A stretch of 39,599 bases of DNA from contig UCEU01000037.1 of assembly GCA_900471485.1 (NCBI GenBank), forward strand, positions 1 to 39,599. Reading direction: 5' to 3'. Of this stretch, positions 14,653 through 22,115 are shown one piece after another (within the stretch, counting starts at the first letter, position 1; every line of letters starts with the position of its first letter). The stretch is from Hyphomicrobiales bacterium (lineage in GTDB: Bacteria; Pseudomonadota; Alphaproteobacteria; Rhizobiales; Rhizobiaceae). The position numbers and the translations under genes are program-made. The notes below the pieces were generated by a model. It saw only the letters and a program-made list of their open reading frames with translations, did not search any database and was not told where the DNA came from.

Positions 14653-14895
14653 ATGCCGAACAATGCTTGGAATGCACCAGTTGCCGTCAATTTCCCGCAC
14701 CAAGAACAGAAGGTCGTCGGCGGCCCATTCGAGGCCATGACGTGCCTTACAGACCGATGGCCCAACATGAGTGGAATTAAGTTCCTACGCGCCCGCATGG
14801 CATGCAAAGCCGCGCTGGACGGTCGGCTGAGCGCAGATGACGCTCGCGTAATTTTCGTTGAAGCCGTCGGCGAGGCTGGCGGTAAAGCGCACTAA
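14653..14895 (+). CDS. DUF982 family protein
   Basis: 80 residues. ATG preceded by TTAGGAGGA, a very strong site. Typical DUF982 layout: AWNAPVAVNF at the start, VVGGPFEAMTCLTDRWPN, then RARMACKAALDGRLSADDAR and a final Ala-rich helix. DUF982 is a small family abundant in Rhizobiales and sphingomonads with no known activity. A second, more divergent member lies at 16661. Confidence 0.88.
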   Translation: MPNNAWNAPVAVNFPHQEQKVVGGPFEAMTCLTDRWPNMSGIKFLRARMACKAALDGRLSADDARVIFVEAVGEAGGKAH

Positions 14896-14944
14896 ACGCC
14901 GGCGACACTTAGGTCTACGGCATCTTGGCCAGTTCGGATGAGAT

Positions 14945-14962
14945 GGCCCGCTCTTGCGGGCC
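14945..14962. terminator. Hairpin after DUF982 gene
   Basis: GGCCCGC-TCTT-GCGGGCC, seven perfect pairs with a four-base loop, 49 bp after the DUF982 stop. There is no U-tract, so activity is uncertain. Confidence 0.35.
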
Positions 14963-15089
14963 CGCCATAGCATCTGCGATCATACGACGTACTTAGCTTG
15001 GCGCTGTTCGGGTTCACTAAATAAGGCCCAGCCCTGACATTTGACCCGACAGCGACCGTCAGCTCAATCTCGTCGGGTGAAACGCGGCG

Positions 15090-15487
15090 GCGAAAGTCCG
15101 GCCTCTCGTCAGGCCGAACTGATGCCACGCTTGACGATGGAACGGCCGCTCTCTTTGGTTTTCTCGGGCCTGGAGCGAAGCAGCGGAAAGCGATTGGCGA
15201 AACGGCACTCAAGAAGGCCTGCATTGCGCAATTTACCAGAATCTTTGGCGACCAGGCGTCGGTTCCTGAAGGATTGAGCAGCCGAGCCCTACACGGCGAC
15301 CTCTCTTGACCAACTAGCTGGCGGCCATCTCCTTGCCGAAGAAAAGGCTTGGGTGCTTGGGCAATGGTCTCAACGGCTGTACATGGCTGGAAGCGAGACC
15401 AGCGCGGTCGAGCCCGGCTTTCTTGCCGGTGCTGTGGTCGCGGCGAATAGAGCGGCCGACGAGGCAACAATCCAATTGTCTAATTAG
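15090..15487 (+). pseudogene. Flavin amine oxidase, C-terminal relic
   Basis: No continuous frame, but three successive frames carry parts of the C-terminal third of a monoamine-oxidase-type flavoprotein. 15100-15260 reads DDGTAALFGFLGPGAKQRKA then ACIAQFTRIFGDQAS. The frame then shifts near 15255 and meets a TGA at 15275-15277 at a position I would expect to be Trp. 15278-15487 reads AAEPYTATSLDQL and QRLYMAGSETSAVEPGFLAG, the FAD-contacting GSET motif, to a normal stop. Intact homologues exceed 400 residues; the N-terminal two thirds are missing. A decayed fragment, not expressed as enzyme. Confidence 0.7.
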
Positions 15488-15578
15488 GCGCAAAGCCGTT
15501 GATGGAGACCCCTATCTACATCACCTTTTGAGGGCGTTTGCCCAGGCGTTTTGTCTCTTCGTCACAACTCTCGCTCGT

Positions 15579-15824
15579 GCCGTCAAGCAGGCAGTCGACA
15601 TTCCCGTCATCGCCGTTGGTTTGATCACAGAGTTCGAGCAAGTAGAAGGTATTCTGACTACCGGCGACGCTGACCTTATCGCTGTCGCGAGGGCAATCCT
15701 TTACGATCCGCGTTGGCCATGGCATGCCGCGGCTCATTTCGGAGAGACTGTGCAAGCGCCTAACCAATATCTTCGGAGCCAACCAACACAGTATCGGGAC
15801 CTATTCGGTTCGCCTGTCAGGTGA
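15579..15824 (+). pseudogene. Old-yellow-enzyme (NADH:flavin oxidoreductase) C-terminal relic
   Basis: 82 residues matching the end of a YqjM/NamA-type ene-reductase: AVKQAVDIPVIAVGLITEFE, then GDADLIAVARAILYDPRWPW and PNQYLRSQPTQYRDLFG to the stop. The FMN-phosphate-binding IAVGLI and VARAILYDP segments are recognisable. The upstream 250 or more residues of the barrel are absent, with no matching frame before about 15570. It directly follows the amine-oxidase relic, so the two probably came in together and decayed. Confidence 0.72.
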
Positions 15825-16020
15825 ACGGAATGTTCACGCGGCCGCTCTGAAGGGGTGTATTTCCTACATCCGGAGCTATCGCAGTATGAGCTTGGTCCAA
15901 CCCAGCCCCGACGTGACCCCTATGGATCACGCACTGCGATCTTAAAAGGACGCAGTGACAGCTGGTGTCCGACGACGTCATGGATTGCGTCAGCGCGGTC
16001 AGCGGCCTGGACGAAGGCCG

Positions 16021-16371
16021 TTAGCGGCTGATTTTCCATTGATGGTCTTCAGCAGGGCAGGCGACCCCATTGAGGCTCGAACTGCCGGTAATCGTCTGGT
16101 GTGTCGTGAGGAATTGTCTGCAGCCTTGGCCGCCATCGGCGGTCGGTTCAATCTGCTGAATGACGCCAGCGCTTCCAGTTGCCGGATTTGCCCAGGCCAA
16201 AGGCTGCAGTCCCACATCCGAACGGCCGACCGTCTCGGCGATGACGGCTTGGTCGGTTTGGGGTGGGGTCTTAGGCTGAGTGGTGGATGCCGTCACGAGA
16301 GGTTCTGTTGTCGAGCAAGCGGTCAGTAGGAGCATCGACGGGATACTAAGACGACGCCATACACGAAGCAT
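16021..16371 (-). CDS. Surface-antigen-like lipoprotein (116 aa)
   Basis: Start ATG at 16371 with GGAGAG just upstream; an ATG six codons earlier lacks a site. Signal peptide MLRVWRRLSIPSMLLLTAC with lipobox LTAC, lipidated Cys at residue 19. The mature part has a polar Thr/Pro-rich linker and a C-terminal domain WANPATGSAGVIQQIEPTAD...CRQF...GVACPAEDHQW, the pattern of RT0821/Lpp0805-type (17-kDa antigen-like) surface proteins: N-x-x-TG, a CRxF strand and a late ACxxxxxxW. Probably an outer-membrane-anchored lipoprotein; function unknown. Confidence 0.75.
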   Translation of the reverse strand: MLRVWRRLSIPSMLLLTACSTTEPLVTASTTQPKTPPQTDQAVIAETVGRSDVGLQPLAWANPATGSAGVIQQIEPTADGGQGCRQFLTTHQTITGSSSLNGVACPAEDHQWKISR

Positions 16372-16602
16372 ACTCTCTCCATTCAACATCGCAGCTTCTT
16401 AGTATCATAGCGGCCAAGCCATTACCTAAGGGTTACAGAGTCGTAAATGTGGCGCACTTTAAGAAATGTTGCCGAAAATGAATGAACGTCGGAATTCCCC
16501 CGCGCAAAGGAGAGACCGAGCGCTTGGCTGAAAGTGGGGCGTGGCCGGAAGTTTTCCACCGCAGTCGAGAGGCGATATTTGCGCAACCCGCTGATTTGAT
16601 TC

Positions 16603-16627
16603 GGAACGAATCACTTTGCCGTCAGTT
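16603..16627 (+). promoter_or_regulatory. EcfG-type stress promoter
   Basis: GGAAC (16603-16607), 16 bp, AGTT (16624-16627), 33 bp before the ATG at 16661. Confidence 0.5.
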
Positions 16628-16660
16628 GACTCGCATCCAAGGTCCGCGAGGTTACGCGTC

Positions 16661-16945
16661 ATGATCAGGTATCCCCTTACACCGATCGAGCCGCTCGAAG
16701 TCGAAATCAACGGTGCCGGCCAGTATGCCCCCGCTGAGACCGTCGAGGAGATGATCAAATTCCTCACATCACAGTGGCCGGACAAGTCGAAGCCTGCATT
16801 CCATAGTGCGCTTGCGCGTTCGATTGACGCGATGGTGTTCGCTACCGATCCCCAAGCGGCGCGTGCCGCATTCGTAGTGGCAGCTCACGCGGCTGGCATG
16901 CACGTGCTCCCGGACGATATGGATGAAATGAGGAAAGCGAGCTGA
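16661..16945 (+). CDS. DUF982-like protein (94 aa)
   Basis: ATG at 16661 with GAGG upstream. The product follows the DUF982 pattern in a more divergent form: LEVEINGAGQYAPAETVEEM, SQWPDKSKPAFHSALARSID, then DPQAARAAFVVAAHAAGMHV. Soluble, about 94 residues. Second member of the family in the window. It has an EcfG-type promoter and a strong hairpin right after its stop. Confidence 0.75.
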   Translation: MIRYPLTPIEPLEVEINGAGQYAPAETVEEMIKFLTSQWPDKSKPAFHSALARSIDAMVFATDPQAARAAFVVAAHAAGMHVLPDDMDEMRKAS

Positions 16946-16949
16946 CAAA

Positions 16950-17045
16950 AAGAAACCCCGCTGTATGCCGCAGCGGGGCCGAAGGAGGTCATCTCAAGCA
17001 CATGAATCCTACCATCCTCATCGCATGCGGCAACCGATAAATTAG
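16950..17045 (-). ncRNA. Candidate small RNA with anti-Shine-Dalgarno motif
   Basis: No minus-strand gene ends here, yet the hairpin at 16956 is a complete terminator for minus-strand transcription. Just before it the minus strand carries GAUGACCUCCUUCGG, whose CCUCC could pair with ribosome binding sites, as in several alphaproteobacterial trans-acting sRNAs. The 5' end is a guess and no convincing promoter was found. Confidence 0.25.
16956..16978. terminator. Intrinsic terminator, strongest on the minus strand
   Basis: CCCCGCTG-7 nt-CAGCGGGG, eight perfect GC-rich pairs. On the minus strand it is followed by TTTCTTTTTG, a true U-tract; on the plus strand it ends the DUF982-like gene 10 bp after the stop. 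Confidence 0.65.
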
Positions 17046-17067
17046 AGACATCTGATGTAATCCACGG

Positions 17068-17346
17068 ATGGCAAACAAACTAAGTTCAAAGCCGCTTCTC
17101 GCTGACGAAAAGCCGATACGCGGCCCTGTCCGCCAGCGCCGCGACCCATCACAGCCCAACCTGCTTCTTGATCCCATGCCGTATCGCGTGGAACACCCGT
17201 TGGCATTGCTCAATGCGAAGCCGCCCCGCGATCAACGCTACCCCGCAGAGGTGAAGATCGACGGCTACCGCCTGGCCGTTCACATCGAGCCGACGGGCGT
17301 CCGCATCATCACGCGGGGCGGACATGACTGGACCGAACGTCTCCCA
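17068..17346 (+). pseudogene. LigD-type ATP-dependent DNA ligase, N-terminal remnant
   Basis: About 93 residues from ATG 17068. LLDPMPYRVEHPLALLNAKP leads into motif I, PAEVKIDGYRLAVHI, with the adenylated Lys, then GVRIITRGGHDWTERLP. This matches the start of the ligase domain of sphingomonad LigD-type enzymes, used with Ku in non-homologous end joining. Motifs III-VI and the OB fold are absent. After about 17346 the same frame has no ligase character; the DNA there encodes the small protein at 17324 in another frame. A 3' deletion or recombination joined the two. It cannot be active. Confidence 0.78.
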
Positions 17347-17509
17347 CCTTGGCGACTACCCTTGGGCGAAGCTAGCGGCGGCCATGGCCGCGAGCTTCGT
17401 AGCGACGAAAGCGCTACGCGCCCTCCCACTTGCGGCAGCGGGGTCAGCCGTGTTGCCGATGGTCATTTCCGCTTTGCAGCGCAAAGCAGTTCCAAGGTCT
17501 ATTCGGTAG
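17324..17509 (+). CDS. Small paralogue of the 10058 protein (61 aa)
   Basis: The ATG lies inside the ligase remnant, in another frame, with a GGGGCGG sequence upstream. From residue 12 it aligns with the protein at 10058: PWAKLAAAMAASFVATKALR, then LPLAAAGSAVLPMVISALQR. The first 11 residues are encoded by ligase DNA, so the present start may have been acquired by the fusion. Hydrophobic and probably membrane associated; unknown function. Expression not certain. Confidence 0.5.
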   Translation: MTGPNVSHLGDYPWAKLAAAMAASFVATKALRALPLAAAGSAVLPMVISALQRKAVPRSIR

Positions 17510-17634
17510 TGGGATCAATGAGGAAGAGGGTCCTTTTGCAGGCCTGTCGGCCGAACCGGAAGGCGTGCAACGCTTCTTACGCGGCCGAACTTCCCGCAAG
17601 CATCTCGGCGCATTTCTGCAAGATGAACGCAGGA

Positions 17635-17659
17635 TGAACAAATTTCTGGGCTATGCGTT
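17635..17659 (+). promoter_or_regulatory. EcfG-like promoter (TGAAC variant)
   Basis: TGAAC (17635-17639), 16 bp, CGTT (17656-17659), 25 bp before the ATG at 17685. Confidence 0.5.
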
Positions 17660-17684
17660 TCTTCCAGGCAAGAGGAAATGTCAA

Positions 17685-17927
17685 ATGTTTCAGGCAAACG
17701 CACTAAGCATCGTTAGCCCCTTATCCGGCCTCGCTGGAGCAGCCGCCACACTCTCATCCGCTTTGGCGTATGCGATCGAATTGACCGATGCCAGGATTAC
17801 GGTCGTCGATGATTGCGGAGTCATCGTATTGGAAGGGGAAGCTCCTTCGAATTGCCTAGCTCGAATCTCGGACATCGCTGCGAGCGTTGTCGGCTCGAGA
17901 TATTGCAGTTTGATCAGACCGATCTAG
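17685..17927 (+). CDS. Small BON-like protein (80 aa)
   Basis: ATG with AAGAGGAAA upstream. After an Ala/Leu-rich N-terminal helix (SPLSGLAGAAATLSSALAYA), residues 35-80 read ARITVVDDCGVIVLEGEAPS and RISDIAASVVGSRYCSLIRP, like one half of a BON domain (beta strand, gly turn, strand, helix), a module found in stress-induced envelope proteins. It is shorter than a full BON domain, so the assignment is tentative. EcfG-like promoter just upstream; overlaps the convergent gene by four bases. Confidence 0.65.
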   Translation: MFQANALSIVSPLSGLAGAAATLSSALAYAIELTDARITVVDDCGVIVLEGEAPSNCLARISDIAASVVGSRYCSLIRPI

Positions 17928-18052
17928 GCCTTTGGAGTTGCCGTTTCTGTCGGATGTGGCATCACCAAGTTGCGACCGAAGGGGTTGATGGCGACCAGAA
18001 CGGCAAGCACTGTGGCAAGCGCGGTTATCATGAGCAGCGGTGATTTCGTCAC
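17924..18052 (-). CDS. Small single-TM protein (42 aa)
   Basis: GTG start at 18050-18052 with CCGGAGG seven bases upstream, a near-perfect site. Product: TKSPLLMITALATVLAVLVA (one TM helix, residues 5-22) then a short polar tail (NPFGRNLVMPHPTETATPKA). Probably an inner-membrane micro-protein of unknown function. Confidence 0.6.
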   Translation of the reverse strand: MTKSPLLMITALATVLAVLVAINPFGRNLVMPHPTETATPKA

Positions 18053-18456
18053 GATTGAACCTCCGGTTTCCGTTATGGTTTGACGGTGCGCGAACATAAG
18101 TAGACATGGTGAATTTTCTGTTCGTAAACGCGGCGGCGCTGGCATAGTTTCACGTACGCAATCAACATAGGCTCGGAAAATCGGACTCGCGACGTTCACC
18201 TGATGGGTGAGGGTGGGAGATTCCCCAAAGAAACCACCGGAGACAAACGCCCCGAGGCCCGTGGCACACCAAACTGCATCGTTCCATCAGGCCTCGCGTT
18301 TCCATCGGACGTCGGTTGGATGTCGTCAAAGTTGCGTGTGCTCATAACTGAACCCCGGACCCTTGCGCACCCGTTATTTCATGGATTGATGGGGCCATCG
18401 GGGAACAAACGGCGTTGGATACGATTGTTAGTGCGTAACGGACCAAGGAGATCGTT
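18053..18456. other. 404-bp intergenic region
   Basis: No gene found. It should hold the promoter of the micro-protein at 18052 (minus) and that of the PRC-barrel gene (plus), for which only the imperfect motif at 18402 is seen. Confidence 0.45.
18402..18426 (+). promoter_or_regulatory. Weak EcfG-like promoter
   Basis: GGAAC (18402-18406), 16 bp, GATT (18423-18426), 30 bp before the PRC-barrel gene. Perfect -35, one mismatch in the core -10. Confidence 0.35.
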
Positions 18457-18744
18457 ATGGACCACACCAACCACGTCCGTCTCACCGCCGCCGAACTCAC
18501 CGCTGAAAACCTCGAAGGGGCAACGGTTTACGGTGCGGACGACCACAAAGTCGGCTCTGTCGATCATATCCACGGCATAAATAGCGTAGTCATCGACGTA
18601 GGCGGCTTCCTTGGCATCGGCGCGAAGCCTGTCGCCGTTCCGTTCGCAGACCTGGATTGGATGCGTGACGAAAGTGGCGAAGTGCACGCCGTGACCGCTC
18701 GGACGAAGGATCAGCTCAAGGCGATGCCTGAACACAAAGACTAA
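18457..18744 (+). CDS. PRC-barrel domain protein (95 aa)
   Basis: ATG with AAGGAGATC upstream. Residues 17-75 form a single PRC barrel: NLEGATVYGADDHKVGSVDH, then INSVVIDVGGFLGIGAKPVA and VPFADLDWM. The family name comes from the H subunit of the photosynthetic reaction centre; free-standing single-domain members are common stress proteins in alphaproteobacteria, with unclear role. Cytosolic, no signal peptide. Single-gene unit. Confidence 0.88.
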   Translation: MDHTNHVRLTAAELTAENLEGATVYGADDHKVGSVDHIHGINSVVIDVGGFLGIGAKPVAVPFADLDWMRDESGEVHAVTARTKDQLKAMPEHKD

Positions 18745-19176
18745 GGTCTCCCTTAGGCAATCCCTTAGACGATGATGACAACGTGGCTCGGCATCTGTCG
18801 GGCCGCGTTTGCATTTCGGACACGCGCTCCTTCTCGAAGATAGTCTAGCCAACGGGGCTGCGACAACTTGGTCCCCGGGTGCGGACGCGAGCACGACGTG
18901 TTTCGGGCACAGATGCGCTATGATAGGCGGACGACTGAAAGACATTCTCCCCGAATTTTGGTTGCTGTCTCCAAAAGGGCCGGGTTCTCCGCGTCATCCA
19001 GAATCCCGACACGGTTGTCGTTCCCGCTATCTTGTGGGATATTGGCGTCGTCTAAAACAGGTTAGGTTCGGTGCGGTTGGCCCGGCCCCCGCATTAAGCG
19101 GGTCCTTCCGTCGGTATCGGCGGCCCAAGACCTTGAACGCCTGGCGATGTGCCCGGCGAACGAAAGGTGTTTGGTT
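18745..19176. other. 432-bp intergenic region
   Basis: No supported gene. Long plus-strand frames lack ribosome binding sites and have Arg/Ser-rich products. No clear promoter found for the downstream VOC gene. Confidence 0.4.
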
Positions 19177-19599
19177 ATGCAGCAGCAAATCTCCGCGATT
19201 ACCCTTGGCGTATCGGACATGGCTCGGTCTCGCAAATTCTATACCGAAGGATTCGGGTGGACGCCGATCTTCGAGAATGAGGAAATCGTTTTTTATCAGA
19301 TGAATGGCTTCGTACTCGGGACGTTCAAGAGGTCCTCGCTAGAGGACGACATGACCCGAAGGGCGGGGACCAGTGCAGCCGCGGTGTCTGTTTCCCACAA
19401 CGTTTCCAGCAGCGATGAAGTCGTACCCATGATGGATAAGCTCATTGCAGCGGGTGGAACGATGATACGAAAAGCCGACGCGCCTGTTCACGGCGGTTTT
19501 CGCGGCTACGTAGCCGATCCCGACGGCCATGCATGGGAGATCGCGTTCAATCCCTCTTGGGCAATCAGCGACCAGGGGTATGTCACCTTCGGGGTGTGA
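19177..19599 (+). CDS. VOC family protein (140 aa)
   Basis: Start ATG 19177 chosen because the VOC fold begins at once (QISAITLGVSDMARSRKFYT); AAAGG lies upstream. Two modules: EGFGWTPIFENEEIVFYQMN in the first, GGFRGYVADPDGHAWEIAFN in the second with the metal-position Glu (WEIAF). The sequence belongs to the lyase-like/antibiotic-resistance-like VOC proteins of unknown substrate. A different VOC protein lies at 10326. Followed by a hairpin. Confidence 0.85.
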   Translation: MQQQISAITLGVSDMARSRKFYTEGFGWTPIFENEEIVFYQMNGFVLGTFKRSSLEDDMTRRAGTSAAAVSVSHNVSSSDEVVPMMDKLIAAGGTMIRKADAPVHGGFRGYVADPDGHAWEIAFNPSWAISDQGYVTFGV

Positions 19600-19607
19600 T
19601 AACGTGC

Positions 19608-19636
19608 CAACGAGCGGTGGCGAGTGCCGCTCGTTG
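19608..19636. terminator. Hairpin after VOC gene
   Basis: CAACGAGCGG, nine-base loop, CCGCTCGTTG: ten perfect pairs, starting 8 bp after the stop. No U-tract follows. Confidence 0.45.
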
Positions 19637-19858
19637 CCAACAATCGCGACGGGAGCGGCGACTTACTGAGCAGAGCCCTCATTGGAGGGCATGCGTGGAT
19701 AATGCTCCCTGTGGCGCTAGGCTGTCGCCGCCGTGACATGGATTAACCGTGCTCGGCGATTAAAGCCTCCCAGCACCAATGCCACTGGACCGATCACAAC
19801 CGCTGAGATACGCCTTTCAACATAACACATTAGCAACCATGTTTCCGACGAGGATGCC

Positions 19859-21307
19859 TTGCCGTTTGAAGCACTGAACAAACTCTGGTCCGGCGTTCGC
19901 GAATCCAACCACGACTTCCGCGCCTCGACGGAGATTTTCCCACAGCTCGACACGGACAAGCTTATCCAGACGCTGGACGTCCGTGAGAAGGGCGAGGGAA
20001 ATGGAAAGGCGAACCGCCCCGCAACTTCGGCACAGTCCCTGGATGAAGTCGAGCAGCGGGTTGTTGGCCGCGTCGAGCAGGAGAAAGCGTCGGCTTACCA
20101 GGTTCTCGAGGATCAGTTTCAGACATTTGAAGGCAGGTTGCGAAACCTGGACTTCGAGGGGCAGTTTGGACTTATACGTCAGGCCAATGCGTCCAGTCTT
20201 TCGGACTTCAAGGCCGAGATCGCCAGTGGGGTCGACGAACTGCATGGCTTGCGCCGTGATCTCAAGATCGCCGAAGACGAGATGACGTCGTTCAAGCGGC
20301 AGCATCGGCTCGATCGCGCGGCGAAGGTGCCCAGTGCGGGCGCGACAAGTGTCAAAATCGCCCTGCTCGTTGTACTCGTCTTCGTCGAAATCGTTATGAA
20401 CGGCAACTTCCTCGCCAAAGGCAGCGAGCAGGGTATTATCGGTGGCATCACGGAGGCCGTCGTCTTCGCTGTCCTCAATATCGGCGCGGCACTGCTGTTT
20501 GCCATCTTCTGCGTCCGCAATCTCGTGCATCGATCCTGGCTGATGAAGCTATTCGGCTTGCTCGGCCTGGCTGCCTATATTGCCGTCTCTCTCGCCGTGA
20601 ATCTTGCTTTGGCTCACTACCGCGAGGTGTCGGCCACCATCATCGAGGGCGCAGGGACTGAGGTCATCCGCCGCATTCGGGAAACGCCGCTTGGATTGGT
20701 CGAACTCAATTCGTGGATGCTGTTTGCCATCGGAATTTTCTTCTCGATTTTGGCATTCATCGACGGGTGTATGTTGACCGACCCATATCCTGGTTTCGCT
20801 GGGGTTCAACGGCGGCTGGACGAAGCGCGACAGAACTACATTTCCGGAAAGCTCGACTTGATCGACAACCTTCGCGAAATCCGTGACGAGCACAACGACA
20901 AGATCGAGGAAATCGTCAGGGACCTGAGCTCACGTCGTCAGGAATCTGCCGCGATCATCGCCCACCGAACGCGGACCATGGGGCTTTTCGCCGAATATCA
21001 AAGTCATCTCGAACGGACCGCGAACTCTGTCCTCACCGCGTATCGAGAGGCCAACCGTGCTGCGAGAACGGACGCCGAGCCCCAATATTTTGCAGTCGCG
21101 TACAAGCTCGAGCGGATCACCCCGGTGGTGAAGACCAGCGAAGACTGGGACGATCGCGTTTTGACCGAGCGAATTCAGCTCGCCCAGGCCGAACTCAGCG
21201 ATCAAATCAGCAAGATCGGCTCCGCCTTCGAGGCCGCCGTCGCGCAATACCACAAATTAGACAATCTATTCCCGGAGACAGGCGTTGGCTCGGAACAGGC
21301 GGCGTAG
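19859..21307 (+). CDS. Four-TM coiled-coil membrane protein, gene 1 of stator-like operon
   Basis: 482 residues, family not recognised. Residues 1-160 are soluble and helical (SLDEVEQRVVGRVEQEKASA). Four TM helices follow at about 165-185, 197-219, 229-252 and 285-304, then a cytoplasmic coiled coil at about 315-380 (DLIDNLREIRDEHNDKIEEI) and a helical C-terminus. Start: TTG with GAGGA seven bases upstream; the frame extends ten codons further to a possible ATT with no site. Its end overlaps the next gene by 23 bp. It is the first gene of a four-gene operon with MotA- and MotB-like partners, so it is probably a membrane scaffold or accessory subunit of that complex (inference). Confidence 0.82.
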   Translation: MPFEALNKLWSGVRESNHDFRASTEIFPQLDTDKLIQTLDVREKGEGNGKANRPATSAQSLDEVEQRVVGRVEQEKASAYQVLEDQFQTFEGRLRNLDFEGQFGLIRQANASSLSDFKAEIASGVDELHGLRRDLKIAEDEMTSFKRQHRLDRAAKVPSAGATSVKIALLVVLVFVEIVMNGNFLAKGSEQGIIGGITEAVVFAVLNIGAALLFAIFCVRNLVHRSWLMKLFGLLGLAAYIAVSLAVNLALAHYREVSATIIEGAGTEVIRRIRETPLGLVELNSWMLFAIGIFFSILAFIDGCMLTDPYPGFAGVQRRLDEARQNYISGKLDLIDNLREIRDEHNDKIEEIVRDLSSRRQESAAIIAHRTRTMGLFAEYQSHLERTANSVLTAYREANRAARTDAEPQYFAVAYKLERITPVVKTSEDWDDRVLTERIQLAQAELSDQISKIGSAFEAAVAQYHKLDNLFPETGVGSEQAA

Positions 21308-22115
21308 CAATCGGACAAGAAAAGGCGGCTTCTCGACGGGCGCTGTAATCGGAACGATCGCACTTTCGGCAGTGGCCCTTGGCATGGTCGGAGCCTTCGG
21401 GTGGCTCAAGTACCAAGCGATGTCTACGATCTCGTTGGACAAGGCGTCTCTTTGCCCAACAACGGGACCGACGAGCGAGACAGCGATCTTGCTGGATGTG
21501 ACCGATCCGATCTCTGAAGCGACATCAATCGATCTCAAGAACCAGTTCCAGCGATTGGTTTCAAGCGTACCTGTCAACGGCGCGATCGACGTTTTCGCTC
21601 TCACTGCGGAGGAGGGTAAGCTTGAGCGGACCTTCCATGGCTGCAATCCTGGCAGCGGCGACCTTGCCAACGAATGGACAAGCAATCCCAAACTCGTGCA
21701 GCAACGTTGGGAGAAGGGTTTCCAGAAGCCTTTGGACGATATCGCCGGGAAGCTCGGGTCCGGGACTTCTGGCGAGTTCTCTCCGATCATGGCGGGCATC
21801 CAGCGGATAAATCTCGAGGCCTTTCAGCCTTTGCCTGCCGGGATAAATAAGACCTTATACATAGCCTCGGATATGGTCGAGCACACGGCTGATTTTTCCA
21901 GCTACCGCGACGGGATTTCGGTCACCAAATTCGAAGCCAGCCCGGCGAGAGAGAAGTTCCGGACTTCCCTCGATGGAGTGCAGGTCAAAATCCTTGCCTT
22001 CCAGCGGCCGGGTCAGAAATTCAAGATGGAGGACCTCGCCACGTTCTGGAAATCCTGGGTGGAGAAAAACAACGGGGACTTCGCAGGCTTCACCCGCTTG
22101 GAGGGGTTGCAGTAA
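21285..22115 (+). CDS. Membrane-anchored VWA-like protein, gene 2 of stator-like operon
   Basis: 276 residues. Start TTG with GGAGACAGG upstream, inside the end of gene 1. A very basic N-terminus (ARNRRRSNRTRKGG) precedes one TM helix at 18-40; the rest is probably periplasmic. Residues 65-240 look like a von Willebrand A / Rossmann-type fold: strand AILLDVTDPIS (71-77) resembles a MIDAS D-x-T/S-x-S loop with one extra residue, and KTLYIASDMVEH (189-200) resembles the strand with the third metal-site Asp. Two lone cysteines at 57 and 120 could pair. VWA domains hold metal-dependent protein contacts. The fold call is by eye and moderate. Confidence 0.75.
   Translation: MARNRRRSNRTRKGGFSTGAVIGTIALSAVALGMVGAFGWLKYQAMSTISLDKASLCPTTGPTSETAILLDVTDPISEATSIDLKNQFQRLVSSVPVNGAIDVFALTAEEGKLERTFHGCNPGSGDLANEWTSNPKLVQQRWEKGFQKPLDDIAGKLGSGTSGEFSPIMAGIQRINLEAFQPLPAGINKTLYIASDMVEHTADFSSYRDGISVTKFEASPAREKFRTSLDGVQVKILAFQRPGQKFKMEDLATFWKSWVEKNNGDFAGFTRLEGLQ

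Noticed and set aside
14892..15470. 192-codon minus-strand frame
   Set aside because: Pro/Arg/Ser-rich shadow of the amine-oxidase relic on the opposite strand.
19717..19959. Minus-strand frame ahead of the stator-like operon
   Set aside because: Overlaps the start of gene 1, lacks a ribosome binding site and has a low-complexity product.
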